In this document: positions 1 to 8,687 of the stretch, one piece after another | Position numbering within the stretch: position 1 is the stretch's first letter | Layout of the letters: each line of letters starts with the position of its first letter | Assembly: GCF_002192415.1 (NCBI RefSeq) | Contig: NZ_CP021780.1 | Span: 3,286,001-3,350,000 of the forward strand | DNA length: 64,000 nt | Reading direction: 5' to 3' | Source: Paenibacillus donghaensis | Lineage (GTDB): Bacteria; Bacillota; Bacilli; Paenibacillales; Paenibacillaceae | Notes under the pieces: generated by a model | The model's database searches: none | What the model saw: the letters and a program-made list of their open reading frames with translations, nothing else | What the model was told of the DNA's origin: nothing | Program-made: the position numbers and the translations under genes

Positions 1-101
1 CCGTCGCCACGTTATCAAGCTCCTTCAAATTTAATCTTATTAACCATGCCTTAGAAGGAACTTAAAATCTGTGACAAACTTCACACTTATCATATCACAT
101 G

Positions 102-1136
102 CTATTTACGCTGCCATACCCCGCGTTCATAAGGCTTAGGCACTACAGCCACGCCTCCAAGCGCTTCTTCGGCGTGCAGAGCCCAATAGGGATCGCTTAG
201 CATGCCGCGCCCAACCGCGACCAGCTCAGCCTGCTCTCCGGCCACGATGGACTGGGCGTCTTCATATGATTCCAATCGGCCGACGGCAATAACAGGTATC
301 TGCAGACCGCTGCGGATATATTCGGCAAGCTGCACCTGGTAGGCCGGTCCGGCATGCGGTCCGCCATTGGAACCGATGGGCCCTTCTCCCCCGGAGGAGA
401 CATGGAACATATCCACACCCGCCTCCTTGTATCTGCGGCAAATATCCAGCGCATAAGCTTCATCATAGCCGCCTTCAATATATTCCTTGGCGGAGATGCG
501 CATCAGCAGGGGCATTTCAGCAGGCAGTACCTCGCGGACCGCCTCCGTTACCCTGACGCCAAACAAGGCAGGATCACGTCCATATTCGTCCTCCCTGGTA
601 TTGGTAAGCCGAGAGTGAAACTGGTGGATCAGGTATCCATGCGCGCCATGAAGCTCCACCGAGTCAAATCCGGCTTCCACCGCACGGCGTGCGGCTTCGC
701 GGAAGTCCGCAATCAGAGCCTCAACCGCTTCGGCCGAGAGCGCCTGCGGTGTTTGCGAGCGGGCGTCAAACGGGATGGCTGAAGGTGCGACCGGAGGCTG
801 TGCATCAACTGCCTTGCGTCCGGCATGTCCCAGCTGGATGGCAATTTTGGCTCCGTTCTCATGAACGCTTTCAGTTATTTTGCGGTAGGCGGCAATCTGG
901 CTGTCATCCCATAGTCCGGTGTCCCGGCTCGTAATTCTGCCGTCGGGATGAATCCCGGTCATCTCCACGATGATGAAGCCGGTACCGCCGACGGCTCTGC
1001 TGACATAATGCACGAAATGCCAGTTGTTAGGGATGCCATCCTCTTGGTCAACGGCGTATTGGCACATCGGAGGCATTACGATCCGGTTCTTGAGGGTTAG
1101 GCCTTTCAGTTCATAAGGGGTAAATAAATCCGTCAT
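102..1136 (-). CDS. namA: NADPH dehydrogenase NamA, old yellow enzyme (YqjM type)
   Basis: A 344-residue FMN-dependent ene-reductase of the old yellow enzyme family, which reduces alpha,beta-unsaturated aldehydes, ketones and nitro compounds with NADPH in the cytoplasm. The N-terminus reads LKNRIVMPPMCQY, with the cysteine (C25) and tyrosine (Y27) that in YqjM tune the flavin. The substrate-binding histidine pair is in HGAHGYLIHQF and the C-terminal phosphate-binding stretch in VAVGRGMLSDP. Length equals the family norm (about 338-345). The start has AGGAAG upstream (GAAAGGAAGTTAACCC then ATG). An IS4-family element lies 49 bp upstream, so the native promoter may have been displaced. The family call is firm; the natural substrate is unknown. 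Confidence 0.93.
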   Translation of the reverse strand: MTDLFTPYELKGLTLKNRIVMPPMCQYAVDQEDGIPNNWHFVHYVSRAVGGTGFIIVEMTGIHPDGRITSRDTGLWDDSQIAAYRKITESVHENGAKIAIQLGHAGRKAVDAQPPVAPSAIPFDARSQTPQALSAEAVEALIADFREAARRAVEAGFDSVELHGAHGYLIHQFHSRLTNTREDEYGRDPALFGVRVTEAVREVLPAEMPLLMRISAKEYIEGGYDEAYALDICRRYKEAGVDMFHVSSGGEGPIGSNGGPHAGPAYQVQLAEYIRSGLQIPVIAVGRLESYEDAQSIVAGEQAELVAVGRGMLSDPYWALHAEEALGGVAVVPKPYERGVWQRK

Positions 1137-1180
1137 GGGTTAACTTCCTTTCTTACGTCTCATTATTTATTCATCTATAT

Positions 1181-1205
1181 AACTCACTGGACAGTGAAAA
1201 GTTCT
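1181..1205. repeat. Left IS end: 5-bp target duplication plus 20-bp inverted repeat
   Basis: AACTC (1181-1185) is followed by the terminal repeat starting ACTGGACAGTG. It pairs with the right end with two mismatches. It is 45 bp from the namA start codon. Confidence 0.9.
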
Positions 1206-2814
1206 ACATCACTAAGAAGCCAGCGAATCCTCGTCAACATTGGACGGAACTTGCTTGGATTTAATTATTTTCGTTATGGATAAGTGAGGATTCTGAACAA
1301 ACAGGCGAAAAATAGACTTACGTAAATAGGCGGCAACGGTAGCCTCAGACACTACAGCCAGAGACGGCGTTCGCAGATAGCGAAAGAACAAACCTGGCGT
1401 CCGATCTGAAAAGCGCAAGGCGATCAATTGCAACAATCCCATCGCAATACACTGGCACATCACAAAACCTTCGATCGCTTGAACCGTTTGTTCAATCCGG
1501 CACCGATGCTGTTCGCCCTTTACCGCTTCGAGCGGATGGGCTTCCTCTTTCTTCAGAAAGCGATTCAGCTTGGGCATGGACTTGCTCCAGAAGCGGTAGC
1601 CAAAGGCACCAATCACCTGCTTCATTTCCCGGAACGTACACTCGATCTTGAAGCGATAGCCGTACAAACGAATGATATCGGTGGCAGCCAGGGTAAGATC
1701 CGTACTGACCAGAATCGAGCAGCGGCCCTCAAGGACGACCAGCACAAAACGTAATTCTTGATACCATCCCTGGCCCCAAAGCAGATCTAGGCAAAGAAAT
1801 TGAACGTCCTGCTCTTTATCGTAAAGGAGGACGGTGGCCGTTTGAAAATCAGCTGCACGCGTTGAAAAGAGTTCCTTCAGTTTGATCGCCTTGCCTTTTT
1901 TGGGCGGTCGGCCGCGTCCGGGTTTCTTAGCAGGAGGGCGTTCGTAAGCCACCACGTTAGACTTGGCTTTGGTCACCAGATGCATCCGGGCTTCGGAGCC
2001 CGAATGGCACGCCTCTAGCCGCTGCAAGGCAGGAACGGACAAAAAGTAGCGATCCAGGAGCAGCAGCGCTTGGCCGAAGCCCTTCGCGGCCTCAAATCCT
2101 TGTTCAATCATCTGAACGACATGGGAAGGCGTCTGCGGATCATGGTCCGTTTTCTTCCAGCCGAGGATGGTTTGGATACCGTCTTGCAGATTCATGAACA
2201 AGGGCAAACAGAACCATTTCCGGGAATCGCCGGCTAGAATGCCGATGGCCCCAAACAGATGGCCGAAAATATACTCGCCTTTGGAGACGTTCTCGGATTC
2301 CTGATGAAGTTTCTTGACTCCCGGCATCCGGCGACCTTCCTTGGCTTGTTTCATCCCGTCACCGACGAGGACGACACGATTCTGAATCACCAGCAGAGGC
2401 GCAGATCGGCGAACGACTTGAAGCCACATCTGCTGCAGGGAAGGCAAAGACCAGGCCGAAGAACGGAAGAAGTGAAGGAGCGTCTCATAACAGCGGCCAT
2501 TCAGGGAGAGATCCCGAATGACGGAAGTGACGCCGAGATGATCGGAGCGCAGCATAAAGCCGACGACAATCACGACAAACCACCCGAACGTGGCCTGTCT
2601 GGAAAAGCAAGAACGGAAAGGGAGTAAAAGTTCATTCAATGTTTTCAGCATAGGTCTGGTCAATCGCTCGAAAATGAGATACACTTTTTGTTGTAACCCA
2701 TTCAGCGATTGGATCTCCTTTCTGGTGTAGGAACCTTAAGGATACCAGACCATCGCCGGATTGGGTTATTTTGCTATGTTACGATTTTTCGACAAGAACT
2801 TTTGACTGACCAGT
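1186..2814 (-). mobile_element. Complete IS4-family insertion sequence, 1629 bp
   Basis: The element is bounded by 20-bp imperfect inverted repeats: ACTGGACAGTGAAAAGTTCT at 1186-1205 and the complement of AGAACTTTTGACTGACCAGT at 2795-2814 (two mismatches). The pentamer AACTC directly flanks both ends (1181-1185 and 2815-2819) and reads as the target-site duplication. It holds one intact transposase gene on the minus strand. Intact ends, intact gene and a perfect duplication suggest a fairly recent insertion. The IS4 assignment comes from the transposase YREK signature. A 5-bp duplication is shorter than the 9-12 bp usual for classic IS4 members. Confidence 0.93.
1212..2684 (-). CDS. IS4-family DDE transposase
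   Basis: A 490-residue cut-and-paste transposase. The first catalytic Asp is in VVLVGDGMKQ (about residue 107), the second in LLLLDRYFLS (about 205), and the Glu lies in the exact IS4 signature Y-(2)-R-(3)-E-(6)-K at YGYRFKIECTFREMK. The gene fills the element from terminal repeat to terminal repeat and has no stop or frameshift. The start is uncertain. GTG at 2684 is given; ATG at 2651 (MLKTLNELLLPF) is possible. A good AAAGGAG lies further upstream, and the open frame before the GTG (EIQSLNGLQQK) also looks coding, so a CTG start near 2717 cannot be excluded. Confidence 0.92.
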   Translation of the reverse strand: MYLIFERLTRPMLKTLNELLLPFRSCFSRQATFGWFVVIVVGFMLRSDHLGVTSVIRDLSLNGRCYETLLHFFRSSAWSLPSLQQMWLQVVRRSAPLLVIQNRVVLVGDGMKQAKEGRRMPGVKKLHQESENVSKGEYIFGHLFGAIGILAGDSRKWFCLPLFMNLQDGIQTILGWKKTDHDPQTPSHVVQMIEQGFEAAKGFGQALLLLDRYFLSVPALQRLEACHSGSEARMHLVTKAKSNVVAYERPPAKKPGRGRPPKKGKAIKLKELFSTRAADFQTATVLLYDKEQDVQFLCLDLLWGQGWYQELRFVLVVLEGRCSILVSTDLTLAATDIIRLYGYRFKIECTFREMKQVIGAFGYRFWSKSMPKLNRFLKKEEAHPLEAVKGEQHRCRIEQTVQAIEGFVMCQCIAMGLLQLIALRFSDRTPGLFFRYLRTPSLAVVSEATVAAYLRKSIFRLFVQNPHLSITKIIKSKQVPSNVDEDSLAS

Positions 2815-2819
2815 AACTC
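2795..2819. repeat. Right IS end: 20-bp inverted repeat plus 5-bp target duplication
   Basis: The terminal repeat AGAACTTTTGACTGACCAGT is followed immediately by AACTC, the same pentamer that borders the left end. Confidence 0.9.
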
Positions 2820-2959
2820 AGTATACACTCATTTACCGCTCCCTTAAATCTCTGGCTAAACGAACCGCTGATCCAGCATAAATTAATCAAGGGATGGGGA
2901 TAACAAGATTATAATAGGATTTCTATGATAAACGAATGATGAATTAGGAGGTACGGGGG

Positions 2960-3910
2960 ATGTCTGAACAACGAAGAAGCCGCAAGCTGCTTATTCTGCT
3001 TAGCATTCTGCTGCTGTTCCCGGTTCCGGCATCAATGCCGGCTTCGGCAGCGCTGAAGCATGGAACTTCGCCGTCCGAACAAGCAGCCGGAAGTTCCACC
3101 AGCTTAGATACCGGCGAAGAGCCTTCCGTGCCCGCAAGCAGGAGTGCTAAGTATAGAAAAGGGCTCACCTTAAGCCAACTGCTGCGCAAGTATCCCGAAA
3201 CGATCAAGACCCGAGGTCCACGCAGCCATTCGATTGCTTTAACCTTTGATGATGTGCCTGATCCGCGGTTTACACCGCAGCTGCTGGATGTGCTGAAGAA
3301 ATACCGGGTAAAAGCCACTTTTTTTGTAGTTGGCAGCCGAGCCGAGAAACATCCGGAGCTGGTAAGGCGTATGATCAGGGAAGGGCATGCCATTGGCAAC
3401 CATTCCTACACTCATCCGCAGTTCGTGAAGCTCAGTGTGAATGATTTCCGCATGCAAATCGTCCATACGGAGAATATTCTGCAGGCATTGGCCGGCTACA
3501 AGCCCCGGCTTATCCGCCCGCCTTACGGCGAGATCAGCGAGCAGCAGTTGCGATGGGCCAAATTCGGCGGCTACAAGCTTGTGAACTGGAATGTAGATTC
3601 CTTGGACTGGAAGGGTCTGTCCAAGACTCAGGTAAGGAACAATATTCTCTCCAAAGCAGGCAAAGGTTCGATCATCCTCCAGCATGGCGGCGGAGGCCGG
3701 GGCAGCAATCTGAACGGAACGATACAAGCCTTGCCCGAGGTGATCAATATTCTCCGCAAACGGGGGTATACCTTCGTTACGGTGCCGCAGCTGCTCCAGG
3801 TCTCCAAGAACAAACAAGTAAAAACGGCTTTGCCGTCCTCTGCAAAGCATATGCTTCCGAAGCAGCGATCCTACGTATCGCTTTCAGGCATCCGTTTCTG
3901 CGAGAAATAG
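2960..3910 (+). CDS. Secreted polysaccharide deacetylase (CE4/NodB domain) with repeat-derived C-terminus
   Basis: A 316-residue exported deacetylase that would remove N-acetyl groups from peptidoglycan or another envelope glycan. Residues 10-31 form a signal peptide (LLILLSILLLF, then ASA). The NodB domain starts at IALTFDDVPDP (residues 92-102; metal-binding Asp in TFDD), followed by the metal-binding HSYTHPQF and the catalytic RPPYGE. TFDD is followed by V where most members have G. GGAGGTACGGGGG precedes the ATG. The NodB domain ends near VTVPQLLQVSK. Residues from about 288 on are encoded by a copy of an interspersed repeat (3821-3952) that recurs at 44008 and 47160, so these 29 residues are foreign to the family and probably replaced the original stop codon. 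Confidence 0.92.
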   Translation: MSEQRRSRKLLILLSILLLFPVPASMPASAALKHGTSPSEQAAGSSTSLDTGEEPSVPASRSAKYRKGLTLSQLLRKYPETIKTRGPRSHSIALTFDDVPDPRFTPQLLDVLKKYRVKATFFVVGSRAEKHPELVRRMIREGHAIGNHSYTHPQFVKLSVNDFRMQIVHTENILQALAGYKPRLIRPPYGEISEQQLRWAKFGGYKLVNWNVDSLDWKGLSKTQVRNNILSKAGKGSIILQHGGGGRGSNLNGTIQALPEVINILRKRGYTFVTVPQLLQVSKNKQVKTALPSSAKHMLPKQRSYVSLSGIRFCEK

Positions 3911-3952
3911 AAGGATAATTTATGGCGTGGAACATATAAATTCTTATATTTT
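3821..3952 (+). repeat. Interspersed hairpin repeat, long form, copy A
   Basis: About 132 bp, near-identical to 44008-44141 and 47160-47295. Parts in order: a left arm AAACGGCTTTGCCGTCC; an inner palindrome TGCTTCCGAAGCA; a hairpin GCGATCCTACGTATCGC; a right arm ATCCGTTTCTGCGAGAAAT; and an A/T-rich stem (GAAGGATAATTTAT with ATATAAATTCTTATAT). The first two thirds are translated as the deacetylase tail; the last third may act as terminator. The unit is not a transposable element of any family recognised here. Confidence 0.85.
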
Positions 3953-3955
3953 AAG

Positions 3956-3999
3956 CAGAAACGGTTACCGTCCTCTTAGGGACGGTAACCGTTTCTGCT
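3956..3999. repeat. Interspersed hairpin repeat, short palindromic form
   Basis: A perfect inverted repeat: GCAGAAACGGTTACCGTCC, loop TCTTAG, then GGACGGTAACCGTTTCTGC. Its arms match the outer arms of the long repeat next to it and the palindrome at 46012-46055. It could form a 19-bp stem and help end transcription of the deacetylase gene, but there is no clear T-run. Confidence 0.85.
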
Positions 4000-4045
4000 G
4001 CTGTTTCAGCGTTTATATTTGAGTATAGATTAAATGAAGCTCTTG

Positions 4046-4690
4046 TCAGTCAGCCTGATTCACAACATACAGCTGTACATACTGGTATCCAAAGTCGGCT
4101 ACAAAGCTCTGGCTGCCCGGTATAAAGATATCAATCCGGTTGCCCTTGATGGCACTGCCTTTATCGGTAGCGGTAGCCAGGAAGGCTTGCTTAGGCAATC
4201 CGGGATGGGAATGTCCCGTGACCAGAACCTTAGTGCCCAGCGGGATTATACTGGGATCTACGGCGATGGTGCCTAACTTCAGCGGGTTGCCGAAGTAATC
4301 GACAGCTCCCCACTTGCCGTTCTCACTCGCTGCGGAGGAATAAGCCGAGGCTTTTACTTGAATGGTCTTGTCGTAATTAAAGGATTTGCCCCAGGCTTCC
4401 ACAGTGCTGGACTCCGGCGCTACACTAAGAGTAGCTACCGTGTTCTTCTTCGCCTGTTCCACTCCCGGAATCGTTACTTCAAGCCCAGGGTACATATTAA
4501 GGGCAGCAATTTGCGGATTGGAACTAACCAATTTGGTCAAATCTACACCATATTGCTTGGAAAGGGAATAGAATGTATTGCCTTTCGCTATAACATGAAT
4601 GGTGTCTGCATGAGCTGGAACGGTATGCAGCAATGCTGTAATTCCCAGAGTTGCGAATATCGCTTTCATCGTTCTGAGTCTGTTCTTCAT
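4046..4690 (-). CDS. LysM and 3D-domain cell-wall protein (YocH-like)
   Basis: A 214-residue exported protein with signal peptide (MKAIFATLGITALLHTVPAHA), one LysM domain that binds peptidoglycan (IHVIAKGNTFYSLSKQYGV ... YPGLEVTIPG, about 28-73), a short linker, and a C-terminal 3D domain named for its three aspartates (AVDPSIIPLGT, ATDKGSAIKG, RIDIFIP). The 3D fold is related to lytic transglycosylases, so it probably cleaves or remodels cell wall. The frame is open further upstream, but ATG at 4690 is chosen because TCAAGGAGGCAACA lies just before it and the signal peptide begins there. YocH of B. subtilis is under WalR; no clear WalR site was seen here. Confidence 0.9.
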   Translation of the reverse strand: MKNRLRTMKAIFATLGITALLHTVPAHADTIHVIAKGNTFYSLSKQYGVDLTKLVSSNPQIAALNMYPGLEVTIPGVEQAKKNTVATLSVAPESSTVEAWGKSFNYDKTIQVKASAYSSAASENGKWGAVDYFGNPLKLGTIAVDPSIIPLGTKVLVTGHSHPGLPKQAFLATATDKGSAIKGNRIDIFIPGSQSFVADFGYQYVQLYVVNQAD

Positions 4691-4885
4691 TGTTGCCTCC
4701 TTGATTTTGTAATGCTTCTGAACTGTACTTATGTACAATCTGGAATGAAGTTTGCCGGGAATAAAATCCATATGTAATCCGACAATGCTTAATATATCAC
4801 AAATTTGTAACCTGTGGACATGAAATTGTTACCACTCTGCAATTTTTGGCTAAATTAAAGCTATTTTAAATATGTTCCATCAAAT

Positions 4886-4902
4886 TTTACACAGATTTAA
4901 CA
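4886..4902 (+). promoter_or_regulatory. Candidate PhoP (Pho) box upstream of ppk
   Basis: TTTACA (4886-4891), five bases CAGAT, then TTAACA (4897-4902): two direct repeats with the 11-bp period of Bacillus PhoP half-sites (TT[ACT]A[AC]A). They are 77 bp before the ppk start codon. Two half-sites only; repeats at the next 11-bp positions are poor. Confidence 0.45.
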
Positions 4903-4978
4903 TTTCCCCCTGTGCCAGATAGTAGAATGGTAGAATACGATGTAGAATAATAGAAATGATGTATACTTTGGAGGGTCC

Positions 4979-7093
4979 ATGAACGCAGAAGAGAACAAAA
5001 TCATTCATAGCAGCCCAGCCACTGCTTACCTTAATCGTGATTTAAGCTGGATCGAATTCAACCGCCGCGTGCTGCAGGAGGCACAGGACCCCGATAATCC
5101 CCTAATGGAACGGGCCAAGTTTCTGGCTATTGTCTCCAGTAATCTGGATGAATTCATAAGTGTGCGTGTAGCCGGCATACAGGATCAGATCCGGGCCGGA
5201 TATACCAAAAAGGATTTCACGGGCTATACGCCCTCAGGGCTTCACAAACGCCTCGTCAAACGCGTCTCGAAGATTATTACCGACCAGTACCGTGCGTTCC
5301 AGGCCATCTCAAGAAGCATGCACAAGGAAGGCATTGTGTTTGTGGACTATGAGGATCTCACCCAAGCCCAGGAGCTGGCGGCTGAACAATATTATCGTGA
5401 TATTATTTATCCCGTTCTTACACCGATGGCCGTTGACCAGAGCCGTCCCTTCCCGCTGGTGCACAGTCAGTTTATCTATCTGGCGGTCGTGCTCTCCCGC
5501 AAGGGCAGCGAGGAAGAAGAGCCTTATTTCGCTATTCTGCAAATCCCGTCCAATCTTCCGAGATGTATTCCCCTGCCCCACCGTTCCAACAGCAAGAAAC
5601 GCCAGTTTGTGTTCATTGAAGATGTGATCCGCCAGCATATCCAGACGTTATTCAGCGGCTATGACCCGGTTGCGGTCAGCGAGTTCCGCCTGACGCGCAA
5701 TTCAGATCTGACGATCGATGAAGAAGGCGCGGAGGACCTGCTGGAGGAGATTGAGAAGGAGTTGCGCAAACGCCGCCGCGGAGTTCCCGCAAGGCTGGAG
5801 GTGCAGAAAGGCATCCACCCCTATGCGCTCGAACAGTTGCAGGCGGAATTCGAAATCGAGGATTTCGTGTTCGAAATTGAAGGCCCGCTGGACCTCGGTT
5901 TCCTACGCAACTTTGCCGGAAGCCTCAAAGGCTTCAGCTACCTGCATTACCCGCCGATTGTCCCGGTCTATCCGGCTGAATTCGACGAGACCGAGGATTT
6001 CTTCGAAGTGCTGCGGGAACGCGATGTGCTGGTCTACCATCCTTATGAATCTTTTGACGCCATGACCGATTTCATTATTCAGGCTTCCGAGGATGAGCAT
6101 GTGATGGCGATCAAGATGACGCTCTACCGGGTATCCGGCAATTCGCCGCTGATCGCCGCTCTGGCCAATGCAGCCGAATCCGGCAAGCAGGTTACGGTTG
6201 TGGTCGAGCTGAAGGCCAGGTTCGATGAGGAGCGCAACATTGCCTGGGCGCGCAAGCTGGAGCAGTCCGGCTGCCACGTGGTCTACGGTCTGGTCGGACT
6301 GAAGACCCATGCCAAGATTACGCTGATTGTCCGCCAGGAAGGCACCGAGCTGCGCCGCTACGTCCATGTGGGCACCGGCAATTACAATGACAGTACCGCT
6401 AAGGCTTATACCGATATCAGCCTGTTCACCGCCCATAAGGAGATCGGCCTCGATGCTTCGGAGCTGTTCAACCAGATGACAGGCTACTCTGCCGATTATG
6501 ACTGGAACTCCTTCATAGTAGCGCCTACCGATATGAGCCAGTCACTTCAGGCGCTGATGCAGCGGGAAGCCGAGCATGCACAGGCCGGCAGACCTGCGCG
6601 GATCATTGCCAAGATGAACTCGCTGTCCAACCAGCAGGTCATTGATGACCTGTACAGCGCAGCACAGGCCGGTGTATCGATCGATCTGATCGTACGCGGA
6701 GTCTGCTGCCTGCGCCCGGGCATCACCGGCCTCAGCGAGCGGATCACCGTCCGCAGCATCGTGGACCGCTTCCTGGAACACTCGCGGATTTATTATTTCG
6801 AGAATGGCGGCAATCCGGAGGTCTACCTCTCCAGCGCCGACTGGATGACTCGCAACCTGACCCGCCGGATTGAGCTGATGTGCCCGGTTCACGACAAGCT
6901 GATCCGCAAACAGATCGTCAAGATTCTGGAGATTTCCCTGCAGGATAATGTGAAGTCCAGCTTCCTGCAGCCTAACGGATATTACGAACGTGCAGACGAC
7001 AAAAAGGCTCCATACCGGAGCCAGTTCATTGCTATGGATGTTACGCGCTGGAAGGGAAGTTCAGCTTCACCTTCAAAGCCCAAGCCGTCCTGA
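4979..7093 (+). CDS. ppk1: Polyphosphate kinase 1
   Basis: A 704-residue PPK1 that reversibly polymerises the gamma-phosphate of ATP into polyphosphate. Domain order is the usual N domain (LNRDLSWIEFNRRVL at about 18), head domain and two phospholipase-D-like catalytic domains. H444 in GLKTHAKITL matches the autophosphorylated His435 of E. coli. H601 in FLEHSRIYYFENGG matches His592. The VYLSSADWMTRNL block is intact. GGAGGG lies 4 bp before ATG. The 3' end overlaps the convergent exopolyphosphatase gene by 53 bp, pairing polymer synthesis with breakdown. A candidate Pho box upstream suggests induction on phosphate starvation. Confidence 0.97.
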   Translation: MNAEENKIIHSSPATAYLNRDLSWIEFNRRVLQEAQDPDNPLMERAKFLAIVSSNLDEFISVRVAGIQDQIRAGYTKKDFTGYTPSGLHKRLVKRVSKIITDQYRAFQAISRSMHKEGIVFVDYEDLTQAQELAAEQYYRDIIYPVLTPMAVDQSRPFPLVHSQFIYLAVVLSRKGSEEEEPYFAILQIPSNLPRCIPLPHRSNSKKRQFVFIEDVIRQHIQTLFSGYDPVAVSEFRLTRNSDLTIDEEGAEDLLEEIEKELRKRRRGVPARLEVQKGIHPYALEQLQAEFEIEDFVFEIEGPLDLGFLRNFAGSLKGFSYLHYPPIVPVYPAEFDETEDFFEVLRERDVLVYHPYESFDAMTDFIIQASEDEHVMAIKMTLYRVSGNSPLIAALANAAESGKQVTVVVELKARFDEERNIAWARKLEQSGCHVVYGLVGLKTHAKITLIVRQEGTELRRYVHVGTGNYNDSTAKAYTDISLFTAHKEIGLDASELFNQMTGYSADYDWNSFIVAPTDMSQSLQALMQREAEHAQAGRPARIIAKMNSLSNQQVIDDLYSAAQAGVSIDLIVRGVCCLRPGITGLSERITVRSIVDRFLEHSRIYYFENGGNPEVYLSSADWMTRNLTRRIELMCPVHDKLIRKQIVKILEISLQDNVKSSFLQPNGYYERADDKKAPYRSQFIAMDVTRWKGSSASPSKPKPS

Positions 7094-8570
7094 ACGATTT
7101 CAGGGCGTCCTCCACATCCTCCAGGCCGATTAACAGGGCCGGCAAGCCCAGAAGGTCAATAGAAAGTGTATTACCGTGCAGATTGGCACGGAGGCCGGTT
7201 ACCATTCCGATCTCGGTGCTGTCCAGCGCGATGCTCAGCTGGACGAGTGCCCCCAGCTTATGAATCAGCTCTTCGTCGGAAGCCAGTAAGATGTCCTTGT
7301 GAGAATGGGACAACTTCTGCTTCCGGCTTTTTGTGCTGTAGGAGGCGATTAAAGCACAGAGGATCAGCTGCCGGTGCGTGAGACCGCGAATCGGAGAATT
7401 CATCAGCCAATATAAGGTATGGCGCTTGGACTGGTAATAGTTAATATTGGAGCCGGTGCGGTGCAGCATGATCGCCACATAGACCAGCATGTCCTGCTCC
7501 GCCTTATTCCCTTCCTGCTTCAGCTCACCGAACAGGCTATGGGCCAGACCGTATATATGATCCAGGTGCCGCTTGGAGGTGCGGATATCAAAGCGGATAA
7601 TGGTGTTCAGGCTGTACTCCAGCGCACTCTCCCGCACCGGCTGCTGCGGTTTAAGCAGATCATGGAGCATCCCTTCGCGCAACCCTTCGCCGCTGATTAC
7701 CGCTTGGCTGGCTCCGATATACTGATAGACCGTATGGAAGATGATCAGGCCGGATACGATGATATCCGCACGGCTTTTGGAGAGTCCGTCCAGATCCTTT
7801 CTTTTGTCATACGACATCGAGGGCAGCAGCTCCATGAAATGCTCTACCGTCTCACCGGACATCGTGTAGCCGTGTGAATTCGGCAGCGAGTATTCGCGTG
7901 ATTTCTGATCGAGCTTGCCCATAGAGCGCAAGGTGCCCCCCAGTCCGTAGAGCGGCAGCCCTGCGCCCGTACCCAGCCAATCTTGTTCCACCAGCCTGCC
8001 TTGCACATAGGTCCGCAGCTTGCGCACCTGCTCTCCGTTCCAGTTGCCGCCTTGGCCGAACATCAGGTTGGTGTTGACCGCACCGAACGGAAACGAAATG
8101 CTCTGCTCGTAACGCCGTCCCCGAAACAAAGTCACCTCTGTACTGCCGCCGCCGATATCAATCACGAACCCGTCCTGCACATCAAAGGCATTAATGACGC
8201 CTAGGAAGCCAAAGTACGCCTCCTGGTGGCCGCTGATGACTTCAATCGGAATGGTGGAGGCTTCGGACAGATAACTGATGATCTCCTGCGAATTGGCGGC
8301 ATTGCGGATAGCTGCGGTTGCCCCGGCGCGGATTCTCTCCACCTCAAAATCTTTGCAGATGTCCTTGAACTGGAGCAGGACGGGAATCACGGATTCCATA
8401 TCCTTCTGCTCCAGCCTGCCTTCCTTGGTAATCCTCTCACTCAGCCGCGCCGAGTATTTACATTCCTTAATAATCTTGTAGCCGCCGTCCGCAGTCGTGT
8501 CATATATGACCAGGCGGATGGAGTTGGAGCCAATATCTATAATGCCTATACGGCACAGGTCGTCTCTCAT
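7041..8570 (-). CDS. ppx: Exopolyphosphatase (Ppx/GppA family)
   Basis: A 509-residue phosphatase that removes terminal phosphate from polyphosphate (or from pppGpp, the GppA activity; motifs do not separate the two). The actin-like ATPase fold shows at IGIIDIGSNSIRLVIYD (8-24) and VIDIGGGSTEVTLF (about 138-151). The C-terminal third (LDHIYGLAHSLFGELK, VAIMLHRTG) is the HD-like helical domain of long Ppx proteins. GAAGGAG stands 10 bp before ATG. It is convergent with ppk1, and its last 17 codons are complementary to the ppk1 3' end. So the two mRNAs could form a 53-bp duplex if termination is not exact. Confidence 0.95.
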   Translation of the reverse strand: MRDDLCRIGIIDIGSNSIRLVIYDTTADGGYKIIKECKYSARLSERITKEGRLEQKDMESVIPVLLQFKDICKDFEVERIRAGATAAIRNAANSQEIISYLSEASTIPIEVISGHQEAYFGFLGVINAFDVQDGFVIDIGGGSTEVTLFRGRRYEQSISFPFGAVNTNLMFGQGGNWNGEQVRKLRTYVQGRLVEQDWLGTGAGLPLYGLGGTLRSMGKLDQKSREYSLPNSHGYTMSGETVEHFMELLPSMSYDKRKDLDGLSKSRADIIVSGLIIFHTVYQYIGASQAVISGEGLREGMLHDLLKPQQPVRESALEYSLNTIIRFDIRTSKRHLDHIYGLAHSLFGELKQEGNKAEQDMLVYVAIMLHRTGSNINYYQSKRHTLYWLMNSPIRGLTHRQLILCALIASYSTKSRKQKLSHSHKDILLASDEELIHKLGALVQLSIALDSTEIGMVTGLRANLHGNTLSIDLLGLPALLIGLEDVEDALKSFRTAWALKVKLNFPSSA

Positions 8571-8640
8571 CTGTATGTACTCCTTCTCTAATCAGTTAAT
8601 TACCTATTATACTATATCACCCAATTCGGTCCAGTTTAAA

Positions 8641-8682
8641 AGCAGAACAGCCCACGGGAATTCTCCCGGGGCTGCTGCTGCC
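8641..8682 (-). terminator. Intrinsic terminator of the amino-acid ABC operon
   Basis: Read on the minus strand: AGCAGCCCCGGGAGAATT, then CCCGTGGGCTGTTCTGC and TTTTA. It forms a GC-rich stem six bases past the glnQ-like stop. Confidence 0.75.
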
Positions 8683-8687
8683 ATTTC

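Noticed and set aside
1..101. Partial gene at the left edge
   Set aside because: No open frame with a recognisable product; nothing to support a call.
4691..4978. WalR-binding site for the LysM-3D gene
   Set aside because: YocH is a WalR target in B. subtilis, but no TGTWAH-N5-TGTWAH pair was found in either orientation here.
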